A DNA stretch of 64,000 nucleotides, from NCBI GenBank assembly GCA_035489015.1, contig DATHKR010000149.1, forward strand, positions 24,483 to 88,482, given 5' to 3'. Of this stretch, positions 50,206-57,971 are shown in pieces. The position numbers and the translations under genes were made by a program. Under the pieces are notes generated by a model. It was not told where the DNA came from and searched no databases. It saw only the letters and a program-made list of their open reading frames with translations. The first letter of the stretch is position 1. Each line of letters starts with the position of its first letter. The stretch is from DATFRY01 sp035489015 (GTDB lineage Bacteria; Myxococcota_A; Polyangia; Haliangiales; Haliangiaceae).

Positions 50206-52716
50206 ATGACCGAGGCCACGATCCTGGTCGTCGACGACAACCCGTTCACGCGCAAGCTCGTGCGATTCGCGCTGGAGGGCACGGGCCTGCAGATCCTCGA
50301 GGCGGCGGACGGGCGGACCGCCCTCGAGCTGATCGCCGCCCGGCGCGCGGACGTCATCCTCCTCGACCTCGTCCTCCCTGACATCGACGCCTTCACCCTG
50401 GTCGGTCAGCTGCGCGCGACACCGAACGGCGCCCGTGCGGCGATCCTGGCGTTCTCGGGCCTGCTGTCTCCGACCGGGGAGGCGCTGATGTCGACCACGG
50501 CCTTCGACGGCGTGATCATGAAGCCGGTCGAGCCCACCGAGCTCGTCGCGATCATCCAGACGCACCTCGGCGCCCCGGCGCTGCACCGATGGGCCAGAGG
50601 ACGAAGGTTGGTCGTGGCCGATGACGACCCGAGCCAGCTGAAGCTCAGCCGGTTCCGGCTGGAGAAGATGGGCTTCGTCGTTCACACGGCCAAGGACGGG
50701 CAGATGGCGCTGGAGCTGGCGAAGCAAGTCATGCCGGACGCCATCGTCGCCGACGTGCTGATGCCGCAGCTCGACGGCTTCGGCCTCGCGCTCGCCGTCA
50801 GGAAGGACCCCGCGGTCGCCACCATTCCAGTCATTCTGATCACTGCGAGCTACGTGGAGGAGTCGGACCGCGATCTCGCTCGTCGGTCCGGCGCCGATCA
50901 CCTCCTCTTGCGGACACCGGAGCATCGGGAGCTCTTTCACGTGCTCGAGGGCATCCTGGGCGCCTCACCGGTCGCCGCGTCGGCCGCGCCCGGAGCGTCG
51001 CCGGAGCTCGAGCGAGAGCGGTCGGACCGGGTGAACCGGCAACTCGACCGGCACGTCACCTTGAACATGGGGCTCGCTCGACGCTGCTCCACCCTGGCGT
51101 CCCAGCTGACGGTGATGGCGGCCATCTCGGAGGCGGTGCTGTGGAACCGGGATGTGGAGGTCGCCCTCGACGAGGCGCTCGCCGCCTGCTGTGACGCCGG
51201 CAGGGTCCTCCTGAGCGCGCTGTACCTCCTCGACGCCAGCGGACGCCTCCGGGCTCGATTTCCGGGTGGCGGTCCGTCGCATGGCCAGGGTGAGCTCGGC
51301 CCGTTCGCCGGCCGCGAGGCGGAGCTCCGCGCGATCATCGCGTCCGAGAACGCGGCGACTCTCCCGCCAGCCACCGGGGCGGAGCCGTGGATGCACGAGG
51401 TGCTGGAGCGGTGTGGCGCCGACCGTGCCGTCGTCGTTCCGCTCGTCCACCGCGGCGTCGCGCTGGGTGCGCTCTTCATGGCCGAGGGCGCTGAAGAGAT
51501 CGATCACGCGGACTGGCGAGTCTTCGCGCAGGGCATCGGACATCAGATCGCTCAGGCGCTCTCGCTGGCGGCGGCGTTCTCGGCCAAGGAGGCGGCCGAG
51601 CGGGTCGCGAGAGAGCAGACCGCCCTGCTTCAGCTCATCCTCGACAGCATCGCAGAGGGCGTGGTCGTGGCGGACGCAGACGGGAGGTCTCTGCTGTGGA
51701 ACCGCGGGGCCAGGCTGCTCCTGCCGGCGGGGCCAGGCGACGTGAGGCCCGAGGAGTGGCCGGCGCACTACGGCATCTACCGCTCCGACAAGATCACGCT
51801 GCTCCCTTCCGATGAGCTACCGCTCGCCATTGCCCGACGGGGCGAGATGAGCCGCGAGGTGGAGTTCTTCCTGCGCTCGCAGGCCGACGCGCCGGGGCGC
51901 TGGATCATGGCAACCGGACGGCCGCTGGCCGCCGAGGGGACCGAAGCGCGCGGCGGCGTGATGGTGCTGCGGGACATCTCCGGGGAGCGCTACACGGACC
52001 GCCTCGACGCCTACAGCCGCCAGCTCGAGGAGGCAAACCACGAGCTCGACAGCTTTGCCCGCTCCGTGTCCCACGATCTCCGCGCCCCGCTCCGCGCCAT
52101 CGACGGCTTCTCCCGGATCCTGCTGGAGGATCACGCCGCCAGTCTCGACGAGGAAGGCATGCGCGTCATCCAGGTGATCCAGAAGAACACCGGGCGCATG
52201 GGGAAGCTCATCGACGATCTGCTCTCCTTCGCCCAGACGACCCGCCAGGAGGTCCGCTTCGAGGAGGTCGACATGGAAGGGCTCGTCCAGGCGGCCTTTC
52301 GAGAGCTGACCGCGCTCGAGCCCCGCCGAGAGGTCGAGCTCTGTGCCGGGTCGATCCCCGTCGCGCTGGGGGATCGCGCCCTGCTCAAGCAGGTCTGGCT
52401 GAACCTCCTGGCCAACGCTCTCAAGTACACGCGGAACGAATCCAGGCCGAAGATCACGGTGGGCGGGACTCTCCGCGAGGGCGATGTCGTCTACGAGGTG
52501 GCCGACAACGGCGCCGGTTTCGACATGCAGCATGTGGGCAAGCTGTTCGGCATCTTCCAGCGGCTTCACACCGACTCTGAATTCGAGGGCACCGGCGTCG
52601 GCCTGGAGCTCGTCGATCGCATCGTGCGGCGGCACGGCGGCCGGGTCTGGGCCGAAGGCAAGGTCGGAGTCGGCGCGCTGTTCTGCTTCGCGCTTCCGAC
52701 CCGTCAGGATGCTTGA
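50206..52716 (+). CDS. Hybrid histidine kinase REC-REC-GAF-PAS-HisKA-HATPase
   Basis: 836 residues. Two N-terminal receivers: the first (ILVVDDNPFTRK, VILLDLVLPDID, VIMKPVEP) is complete; the second (LVVADDDPSQLK, AIVADVLMPQLDGF, VILITASYVEE) ends LLLRTPEHREL, with Arg where Lys is expected. A GAF-like domain (~290-460) and a PAS domain (~475-600, LLQLILDSIAEGVVVADADGRSLLWNRGA) precede a phytochrome-type kinase core: FARSVSHDLRAPLRAIDGFSR (His623), LANALKYTRNE, DNGAGFDM and EGTGVGLELVDRIV. Divergent from the globin kinase. Leading receivers suggest the kinase is itself controlled by phosphotransfer, possibly from the neighbouring system. Confidence 0.92.
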   Translation: MTEATILVVDDNPFTRKLVRFALEGTGLQILEAADGRTALELIAARRADVILLDLVLPDIDAFTLVGQLRATPNGARAAILAFSGLLSPTGEALMSTTAFDGVIMKPVEPTELVAIIQTHLGAPALHRWARGRRLVVADDDPSQLKLSRFRLEKMGFVVHTAKDGQMALELAKQVMPDAIVADVLMPQLDGFGLALAVRKDPAVATIPVILITASYVEESDRDLARRSGADHLLLRTPEHRELFHVLEGILGASPVAASAAPGASPELERERSDRVNRQLDRHVTLNMGLARRCSTLASQLTVMAAISEAVLWNRDVEVALDEALAACCDAGRVLLSALYLLDASGRLRARFPGGGPSHGQGELGPFAGREAELRAIIASENAATLPPATGAEPWMHEVLERCGADRAVVVPLVHRGVALGALFMAEGAEEIDHADWRVFAQGIGHQIAQALSLAAAFSAKEAAERVAREQTALLQLILDSIAEGVVVADADGRSLLWNRGARLLLPAGPGDVRPEEWPAHYGIYRSDKITLLPSDELPLAIARRGEMSREVEFFLRSQADAPGRWIMATGRPLAAEGTEARGGVMVLRDISGERYTDRLDAYSRQLEEANHELDSFARSVSHDLRAPLRAIDGFSRILLEDHAASLDEEGMRVIQVIQKNTGRMGKLIDDLLSFAQTTRQEVRFEEVDMEGLVQAAFRELTALEPRREVELCAGSIPVALGDRALLKQVWLNLLANALKYTRNESRPKITVGGTLREGDVVYEVADNGAGFDMQHVGKLFGIFQRLHTDSEFEGTGVGLELVDRIVRRHGGRVWAEGKVGVGALFCFALPTRQDA

Positions 52717-52737
52717 AGGTCGCCCGATCCCCGTCAC

Positions 52738-53235
52738 TCACCTGCTCGGGTATCTGCCGGTGACGCCGCTGGCGACCAGTCGGTCGATGCGGGCGATGAG
52801 GTCGGCATACGTGTCGCGGTTGCTGGGCACGATCTCGGTCATCTTCTCGAAGAAGGCCCGCGCCTCGCGGGTCATCTCGGCGAGCAGGGCGCGCCGTGCG
52901 GTGGATGCTCGCCGCCATTCGCCGTCCTCGACCGCCACCTCGACGCGTTGCCCGCCAGCATCCGGCGTCATGCGGATCTCTATGGGCTGGTCGGGTAGGT
53001 AGGTCGAGGAGGCCCGCCCTGCCGCAACCTCTTCCATCCCCTCGACAAGGTACGCCCAGAGCGTGTCGACATAGTCGAAGTGCTCGAGAGTGAGGAGCTT
53101 CACATCGTCGACCGAGATCTCGATGGCACCCTCGATGTAGTCATCGTCGGCGACCGTGCCCAAGTAGTCGGTGACAGGCACGAACTCGCCGTCGATCAAT
53201 CCATCTCTGCGCAAATAGGAACGAAGTAGAACCAT
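52738..53235 (-). CDS. Putative immunity protein for the adjacent DUF4157 toxin
   Basis: 165 residues from the ATG at 53235 (GAGG ribosome site; longer in-frame start at 53277 overlaps the toxin). No signal peptide or transmembrane helix, so it should be cytoplasmic. Acidic: DGEFVPVTDYLGTVADDDYIEGAIEISVDD, EGMEEVAAG, VAVEDGEW. It follows the toxin stop by 7 bp on the same strand, the arrangement of a cognate immunity gene. I recognise no immunity family. Function is inferred from position, size and charge only. Confidence 0.6.
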   Translation of the reverse strand: MVLLRSYLRRDGLIDGEFVPVTDYLGTVADDDYIEGAIEISVDDVKLLTLEHFDYVDTLWAYLVEGMEEVAAGRASSTYLPDQPIEIRMTPDAGGQRVEVAVEDGEWRRASTARRALLAEMTREARAFFEKMTEIVPSNRDTYADLIARIDRLVASGVTGRYPSR

Positions 53236-53242
53236 GGAGGCC

Positions 53243-56200
53243 TCAGGGAAGAGGGTAGAACTGCGCGACACGGCCATTCTTCAGGCCGACGTGGTATCGC
53301 GTGCCCGCATGGACGCCGCGCACAGCATACAAGCCGCGCGTTCCTTTCTCGATCAGTCGCGCGCGGTTCTGCCGCATCACGTCATCGATCGCCTCGACCA
53401 CGTCGTCGACACTCATCGACTCGACGAACGTCTGGCTGAACTTCGTCGTTCCGTTCCAGTACCGCGGGTGGTGGCGCTCCAGGATGTGCTTCAGGCCGGC
53501 TCGGTCGAGCTGAAACGTCTCGCGGCCGAAGCGGAGCTCGCGGCCATGGAATTCGCGGAGGGCTTTGATCAGCGCCTGTGGCGGGGCTGGTCGGGGCTGG
53601 AGGGCAGACCAGTCGGTGTCGGGGTTGGTGGCGAGCGCCTCGAGCTCGGGCAGTGAGCTGCCGGAGCGGCGCAGGAGTCTGAGGTCGAGGCGACCGCTGG
53701 CGATGCGTCCGGCCAGGGCGTGGCGCGCCTCCGGCTTGAAGGCGGCGAGCCACTCGAGGTCGGCCAGGAAGGCGATCGGGTTGTCCGCGGTCGCGGAGCG
53801 CCGGAGCAGGTTGGCGAAGTCCTCGGGGTCGAATCGGCTGGCGAGGGGCAGGGCTCGCTCGAGGGCCTTCAGGAAGGCTGCGGCGTCGTCGCTGGCTCGC
53901 ACTCCTGAGTCGAGGACGACCTTCAGGGCGCGCACGGCGGCGTCGGTGAGGCCGGGCTGACGGGCGAGCTGCTCGATCGCCTGGAAGACGGTGTCGCCGC
54001 GGCCGGCCAGCCCGCGGCCGACCAGTGATTGTCTGGCTCGATCGATGGACGTGTCGAGGCGGGCTCGCTGGTGGGCTCGGGCGAACTGGTCGAAGAGCTC
54101 CTTGACGGAGGCGTCTGCGCCGCCCGCGATCGCGCCGACGGCCTGGGTCTGTGGTGCGCGGAGGGACTCGGTGGCGGCGCGCCCGACGGCGTCGAGCTCG
54201 TCGCGGACCCAGCGGGGCGCGTCCTCGCTCAGCTTCGCGATCGCCTGCCTGGTCTGGCCGGCGAGGGCCGCGATCCGGGCCCGCGCAACTTCCGTCGCGC
54301 TCTGCCCCGCTCTCGCCGCTGCCCGCGCCCCCCTGGCCGCCTTGCCCGCGGAGGCGGCTCCGACGAGGGCGTCGAAGGCGAGCTGGAGGCCCATGTCGGC
54401 CAGGGGACGAAAGTCGCCGTCGGCGGCATGCAGGATCGCCTGGTCGATCTGGTCGACCATGCCGTCCACCATGGCGACCGTGATGTCGCCCCAGCCCTTG
54501 CCGTCCTCGCGCAGCTTGCCGACGCCGCTCGCGGCGTCCCATTCGAGATTCCAGGCGCCGGTCGCCTCACCCAGCTCGTCCGCGCCCTTCAGCGCGACGT
54601 CGCGGCCCATCCTGACCATCTCGGCGATTCCGGTCAGCACGCCGGCTCCGAGCGCGGGATCGGGGACGTGGGCCCCGCTCGCGCCGGTGTAGGCGGTGCG
54701 CAGGCGATGGAAGAGGTCGTCGGCCTCGCGGCGCGCGTCCGGGTCGCTCAGCGATCGCCGCGCCTGAGCGAGCTGATCGAGGATCTCGCCCGCCTTCTCG
54801 AGCGGCTCGCGCGAGGGGGCCACCGGATCGAGGTCGTTGCTGGCCTGGGCATCGATCGCGGCGCGGTAGGCGTGCAGCTCCTCGATCGTCTGCCTCACCG
54901 CGGGCTGCACCTGTCGGAGCCAGTCCTCGCCCCGGTCGCGCAGGCCGAGGCGACCCAGCAGGTCGCGCACCGCCCAGATGCGCTGCTCCGCCGCCGTCTC
55001 GTAGGCGAGCAGGCGGTCGCCGGTGACCGTCGCGGCGAGCGACTGTCCGGCGCGGTGTGGCCTACCGCCGAGCGAAGCGGTCTGCGACTCGCGCCCGCGG
55101 TGGATCTGGACCTCGACGCTGTGCTCGGCGACGACCGCAGGCCAGTGGAGGACGGCCTGCTCGAGATCAGCCGGTGTGAGGTTGGCGTCGTAGCGCGCCG
55201 ACCCGGTCACCTGCACCTCGACCCGGGTGGCGAAGCGGGTGCCGGCCTGGAGCTCGACGTGCATGGTTCGCCGGGCGATGAGCAGACCCTCGGTGCCGCT
55301 CTCGCGGTCGCCGGTCTGCGTGTACACGTACTCGTGCTCGATGCGCAGGCTGTCGCCGGCGACGGTCTCGCTGGTCGACCAGCTCCTGCTCGACGCGCGG
55401 CCCGGGTCCGCGACGCCGTGGCCGGCGAGGGCCTTCTCCATGCCTGTCGCGGCGTGGCCGCCCGGGTCGCCGGGCCGCCCGGCGGCCTCGCTCTCGCCCC
55501 TGGCCGGCTTTCGCTGGACCGTCTCGCCGGTCGCCGGCGATGAGGCGTCTCGATCGGGCGCCCCGCCGGCGATCTCGTCGAGGAGATCGTCGGCGCCTCG
55601 ACCGCGGACGACGCGGTCGGCGACGGCGTCGGCCTGTTGTTCGTGGCGATCGCCGTGGACGCCCATGCCGCCGTCCGGGTGGACCCGGGCCCGCTGCTGG
55701 ACGACGTGGGCCGCCTCGTGGGCCGCGGTGTGGAGGTCGGGCGATTCGCGAAACGCAACGTGGTCGCCGGTCGCGTAGGCCTCGGCGCCGAGCGCGTCGG
55801 TCGCCTGCGCCGCGGCGCCGCCGACGTGGGCGCGCGCGCCGCTCACGTCGTGGGCGCCGAACGACCGCTGGATCGCCGCGGCATGCGGCAGCGCCTGCGC
55901 CGGGCCCGCCACGCCGTCAGCGGCGATGCGGGACGGGTCGTCGGTTCCGGCGCTGCCCGATCGGATCTCCTCGAGGCGTGGAATCGGGCTGCCGTGACCC
56001 GGGCCGACCTGGGCTCGGGTCGTCGGGGTCGATCCGGCTTCCGGCGACTGGCCGCTGCCCCGCGTCGCTTCGCGCGCCTGGACCGGCCCTGGCAAGTGGC
56101 TGGTCAAGGTGCGCTTGCCGGGAGCCGCTGCCCTGCGCTGGACCGATCCGCTCCCGCTGCCGGCGCGGCTCTCCGGCCGCTTCTCTCTGCCAGAGGACAT
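53243..56200 (-). CDS. DUF4157 (eCIS-associated) polymorphic toxin with EndoU-like C-terminus
   Basis: 985 residues from the ATG at 56200 (GAGGG ribosome site). No signal peptide. A disordered N-terminus leads to a DUF4157 domain (~103-196): IQRSFGAHDVSGARAHVGG, ALGAEAYATGDHVAFR, TAAHEAAHVVQQ (HExxH 161-165) and DRHEQQADAVADRVV, the domain enriched on cargo of extracellular contractile injection systems. Residues ~270-870 are long helices with an Ala/Gly pretoxin-like stretch (MGLQLAFDALVGAASAGKAA, ~603). The last ~100 residues form the probable effector: HILERHH (905-911), FSQTFVESMSVDDVVEAIDD, GTRYHVGLKNGRVAQFYP. This resembles bacterial EndoU/BECR-fold RNases (two His, a Thr/Tyr, terminal YP). 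No contractile-tail genes are in the window. Confidence 0.8.
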   Translation of the reverse strand: MSSGREKRPESRAGSGSGSVQRRAAAPGKRTLTSHLPGPVQAREATRGSGQSPEAGSTPTTRAQVGPGHGSPIPRLEEIRSGSAGTDDPSRIAADGVAGPAQALPHAAAIQRSFGAHDVSGARAHVGGAAAQATDALGAEAYATGDHVAFRESPDLHTAAHEAAHVVQQRARVHPDGGMGVHGDRHEQQADAVADRVVRGRGADDLLDEIAGGAPDRDASSPATGETVQRKPARGESEAAGRPGDPGGHAATGMEKALAGHGVADPGRASSRSWSTSETVAGDSLRIEHEYVYTQTGDRESGTEGLLIARRTMHVELQAGTRFATRVEVQVTGSARYDANLTPADLEQAVLHWPAVVAEHSVEVQIHRGRESQTASLGGRPHRAGQSLAATVTGDRLLAYETAAEQRIWAVRDLLGRLGLRDRGEDWLRQVQPAVRQTIEELHAYRAAIDAQASNDLDPVAPSREPLEKAGEILDQLAQARRSLSDPDARREADDLFHRLRTAYTGASGAHVPDPALGAGVLTGIAEMVRMGRDVALKGADELGEATGAWNLEWDAASGVGKLREDGKGWGDITVAMVDGMVDQIDQAILHAADGDFRPLADMGLQLAFDALVGAASAGKAARGARAAARAGQSATEVARARIAALAGQTRQAIAKLSEDAPRWVRDELDAVGRAATESLRAPQTQAVGAIAGGADASVKELFDQFARAHQRARLDTSIDRARQSLVGRGLAGRGDTVFQAIEQLARQPGLTDAAVRALKVVLDSGVRASDDAAAFLKALERALPLASRFDPEDFANLLRRSATADNPIAFLADLEWLAAFKPEARHALAGRIASGRLDLRLLRRSGSSLPELEALATNPDTDWSALQPRPAPPQALIKALREFHGRELRFGRETFQLDRAGLKHILERHHPRYWNGTTKFSQTFVESMSVDDVVEAIDDVMRQNRARLIEKGTRGLYAVRGVHAGTRYHVGLKNGRVAQFYPLP

Positions 56201-56334
56201 CGTCCCTCAGGCCTCGGCCGGTCCCGTCGGCTGCGCGGGGCACGTTCTCGACATGAGGGGTAGGTCGGCCCACCCACCTCGCGGTTGTCAGCGCCCGGGC
56301 GGATTTCATCGCACACGCGGCGATCGCTATTCCG

Positions 56335-56351
56335 GGGCCGCCCGGCGGCCC
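56335..56351. terminator. GC-rich hairpin between HEAT-repeat gene and toxin gene
   Basis: GGGCCGCC and GGCGGCCC are inverted repeats with a 1-nt centre (effective stem five bp with a ~7-nt loop). It lies 12 nt downstream of the HEAT-gene stop and well upstream of the toxin ATG, with no T run. Possible terminator separating the two transcripts. Confidence 0.3.
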
Positions 56352-56362
56352 GGCGCCGCCCC

Positions 56363-57400
56363 CTATGAGCGCGGGGCGCGCTCGCCGATGCGGCGGAGGG
56401 CTTCGCCGATCTCGTCGGCGAGGCGGCGGCCGGATGGGGTGTTGCGGAGCTGCTCGAGGGGGCCGGTGGCCCAGGGGCCTCCGACTCGGGCGAGGAGGTC
56501 GATGGCGAGGCCGCGGCGGCGGCGCCACCAGCTTCGCAGGGGGTCGAGGAGGGCTCGCTGGGCTGCCGGGGCTTCGGGGTGATCGGGGGCGATGGCGAGG
56601 AGGGCGGTGGCGGCTCGGAGGCGGTGCTCGGGGTCGAGGGCTCGCTCCTTCGTTACCAGGCGGGCGAGGGCTTCGGCGGCGGGGCGGCCGATCGCCTCGA
56701 GGGCTTCGATGGCGTCCCAGGCGAGGTCTCGCTCGGCGGTGGCCTGGGCCAGGAAGGGGACGGCTCGCTCGTCGCCCAGCTCGGCGAGGGCGTAGGCGGC
56801 GTCGAAGCGGGTGCGGGGGCGGGTGTGCTCGAGGAGCGCGGCGATGGCGGCGGCGGCCGCCGGGTCGCCGATCGCTCCCAGGCCGAGGGCCGCGGCTCCG
56901 GCGACCTCACCGTCGGCGTCGCCTAGCGCGGTGGTGAGCGGGGCCGCTGCGGAGGCGGGATCGATCTCGACCAGGGAGGTCGCGGCCTGGAAGCGGAGGT
57001 CCGGTGGGCCGGCGGCCAGGGCCCGGCGCAGCGGCTCGAGGGCCGCGGTGGCCTTCATGCGGGCGAGGGCGACCGCGGCGCACTGGCGGACGGCCGGGGC
57101 TCCGTCGTCGAGGCGGAGGATGAGCGCCTCGGTCGGGCTGGGGCCGTCGTCGCCGAGATCGCCGAGGTCGGGCAGGTCGCCGTCGGCTCCCAGCTCACCG
57201 AGGGACAGGGCGGCCGCCGCGCGCACCTCCGCGTCGGGATCGTCGATGGCGTGGAGGAGGGCGACGGCGGACTCGCCCCGGCGGGTCGGCTCGCACCCGG
57301 CCAGGGCCGAGGCGGCGGCGGCGCGGGTTCCCGGGCGCTCGCTGGTGAGGTCTCGCAGGGCCGCGTCGGTGGTGATCGTGTTCGAGGGGAAGAAGGTCAT
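56363..57400 (-). CDS. HEAT-repeat protein
   Basis: 345 residues of tandem ~30-residue HEAT/PBS-lyase-type repeats: PDAEVRAAAALSLGELG, GAPAVRQCAAVALARMK, PDLRFQAATSLVEID, DGEVAGAAALGLGAIGDPAA, RTRFDAAYALAELGDERA. It is a protein-interaction scaffold without catalytic motifs. Its ATG overlaps the stop of the PH-like membrane protein gene (ATGA), so the two are coupled. It lies immediately upstream of the DUF4157 toxin on the same strand (162 bp); whether it serves the toxin is unknown. Confidence 0.8.
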   Translation of the reverse strand: MTFFPSNTITTDAALRDLTSERPGTRAAAASALAGCEPTRRGESAVALLHAIDDPDAEVRAAAALSLGELGADGDLPDLGDLGDDGPSPTEALILRLDDGAPAVRQCAAVALARMKATAALEPLRRALAAGPPDLRFQAATSLVEIDPASAAAPLTTALGDADGEVAGAAALGLGAIGDPAAAAAIAALLEHTRPRTRFDAAYALAELGDERAVPFLAQATAERDLAWDAIEALEAIGRPAAEALARLVTKERALDPEHRLRAATALLAIAPDHPEAPAAQRALLDPLRSWWRRRRGLAIDLLARVGGPWATGPLEQLRNTPSGRRLADEIGEALRRIGERAPRS

Positions 57401-57948
57401 GGCGCTGGTGGCGATGCTGGTGGCGGCGTCGGCGGGGTCGGCTCGGTCGGCTCGGTCGGCTCGGTCGGGCGGAGCCTCTGCACCTCGACCACCCGGTCGG
57501 CCGGGACGTGGGCGCGGATGAAGTCGTAGAGCTGCCGCTGCTCGGCGATCCGGTACGGCGCCCTGGCCCCGGCACCGGGCAGGAGCAGGCTGCGGCGCGG
57601 GTCGCCGCCGTCGACAAAGGCGCTGGCCCGGGCCGGCGCGGCGACGACCCGGACGACCTCGGTCCAGGCCAGACGGAAGCCGCGGTCGCCGCGGGTCACC
57701 ACCTCGAGGCGGTCGTCGTCGACCACGACCTCGGTCCGCCAGGCCGGCGAGTAGAGATAGAACAGCGCGAGCGCGATCACCGCGGCACCGAGGATCATGC
57801 CGCCGGTGCCGGTCGCCACCGCGCGGCCGGGCAGCGGTGTGTCGAGGACGGCGCTGGCGATGAGGCCGGCGCCCATGAGCGCGGCCACCACCGCGACCAT
57901 CGGGCGGCCGGGGCGGAAGCGAAAGCGCTGGGGCGAGGTGGTAGGCAC
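57397..57948 (-). CDS. Small membrane protein with PH-like domain
   Basis: 183 residues from the GTG at 57948 (AAGGA 11 nt upstream). Two transmembrane helices (MVAVVAALMGAGLIASAV and GGMILGAAVIALALFYLYS) precede a bacterial PH-like fold (TEVVVDDDRLEVVTRGDRGFRLAWTEVVRV...RQLYDFIRAHVP). The C-terminus is a Pro/Thr tail with three TEP repeats encoded by 9-bp tandem DNA repeats. Its stop overlaps the HEAT-gene start. Function unknown; membrane-associated scaffold or PH-domain binding inferred. Confidence 0.7.
   Translation of the reverse strand: MPTTSPQRFRFRPGRPMVAVVAALMGAGLIASAVLDTPLPGRAVATGTGGMILGAAVIALALFYLYSPAWRTEVVVDDDRLEVVTRGDRGFRLAWTEVVRVVAAPARASAFVDGGDPRRSLLLPGAGARAPYRIAEQRQLYDFIRAHVPADRVVEVQRLRPTEPTEPTEPTPPTPPPASPPAP
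57438..57464. repeat. Three tandem 9-bp repeats in the PH-like gene tail
   Basis: Three copies of TCGGCTCGG encode the Thr-Glu-Pro tail; a site where replication slippage can change tail length in frame. Confidence 0.7.
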
Positions 57949-57971
57949 TCGGTCGATCGTCCTTGCCGCGC

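Noticed and set aside
52738..57400. Contractile-tail (eCIS) structural genes around the DUF4157 toxin
   Set aside because: Neighbours are HEAT, PH-like and peptidase genes; no sheath, tube, baseplate or AAA+ gene is recognisable.
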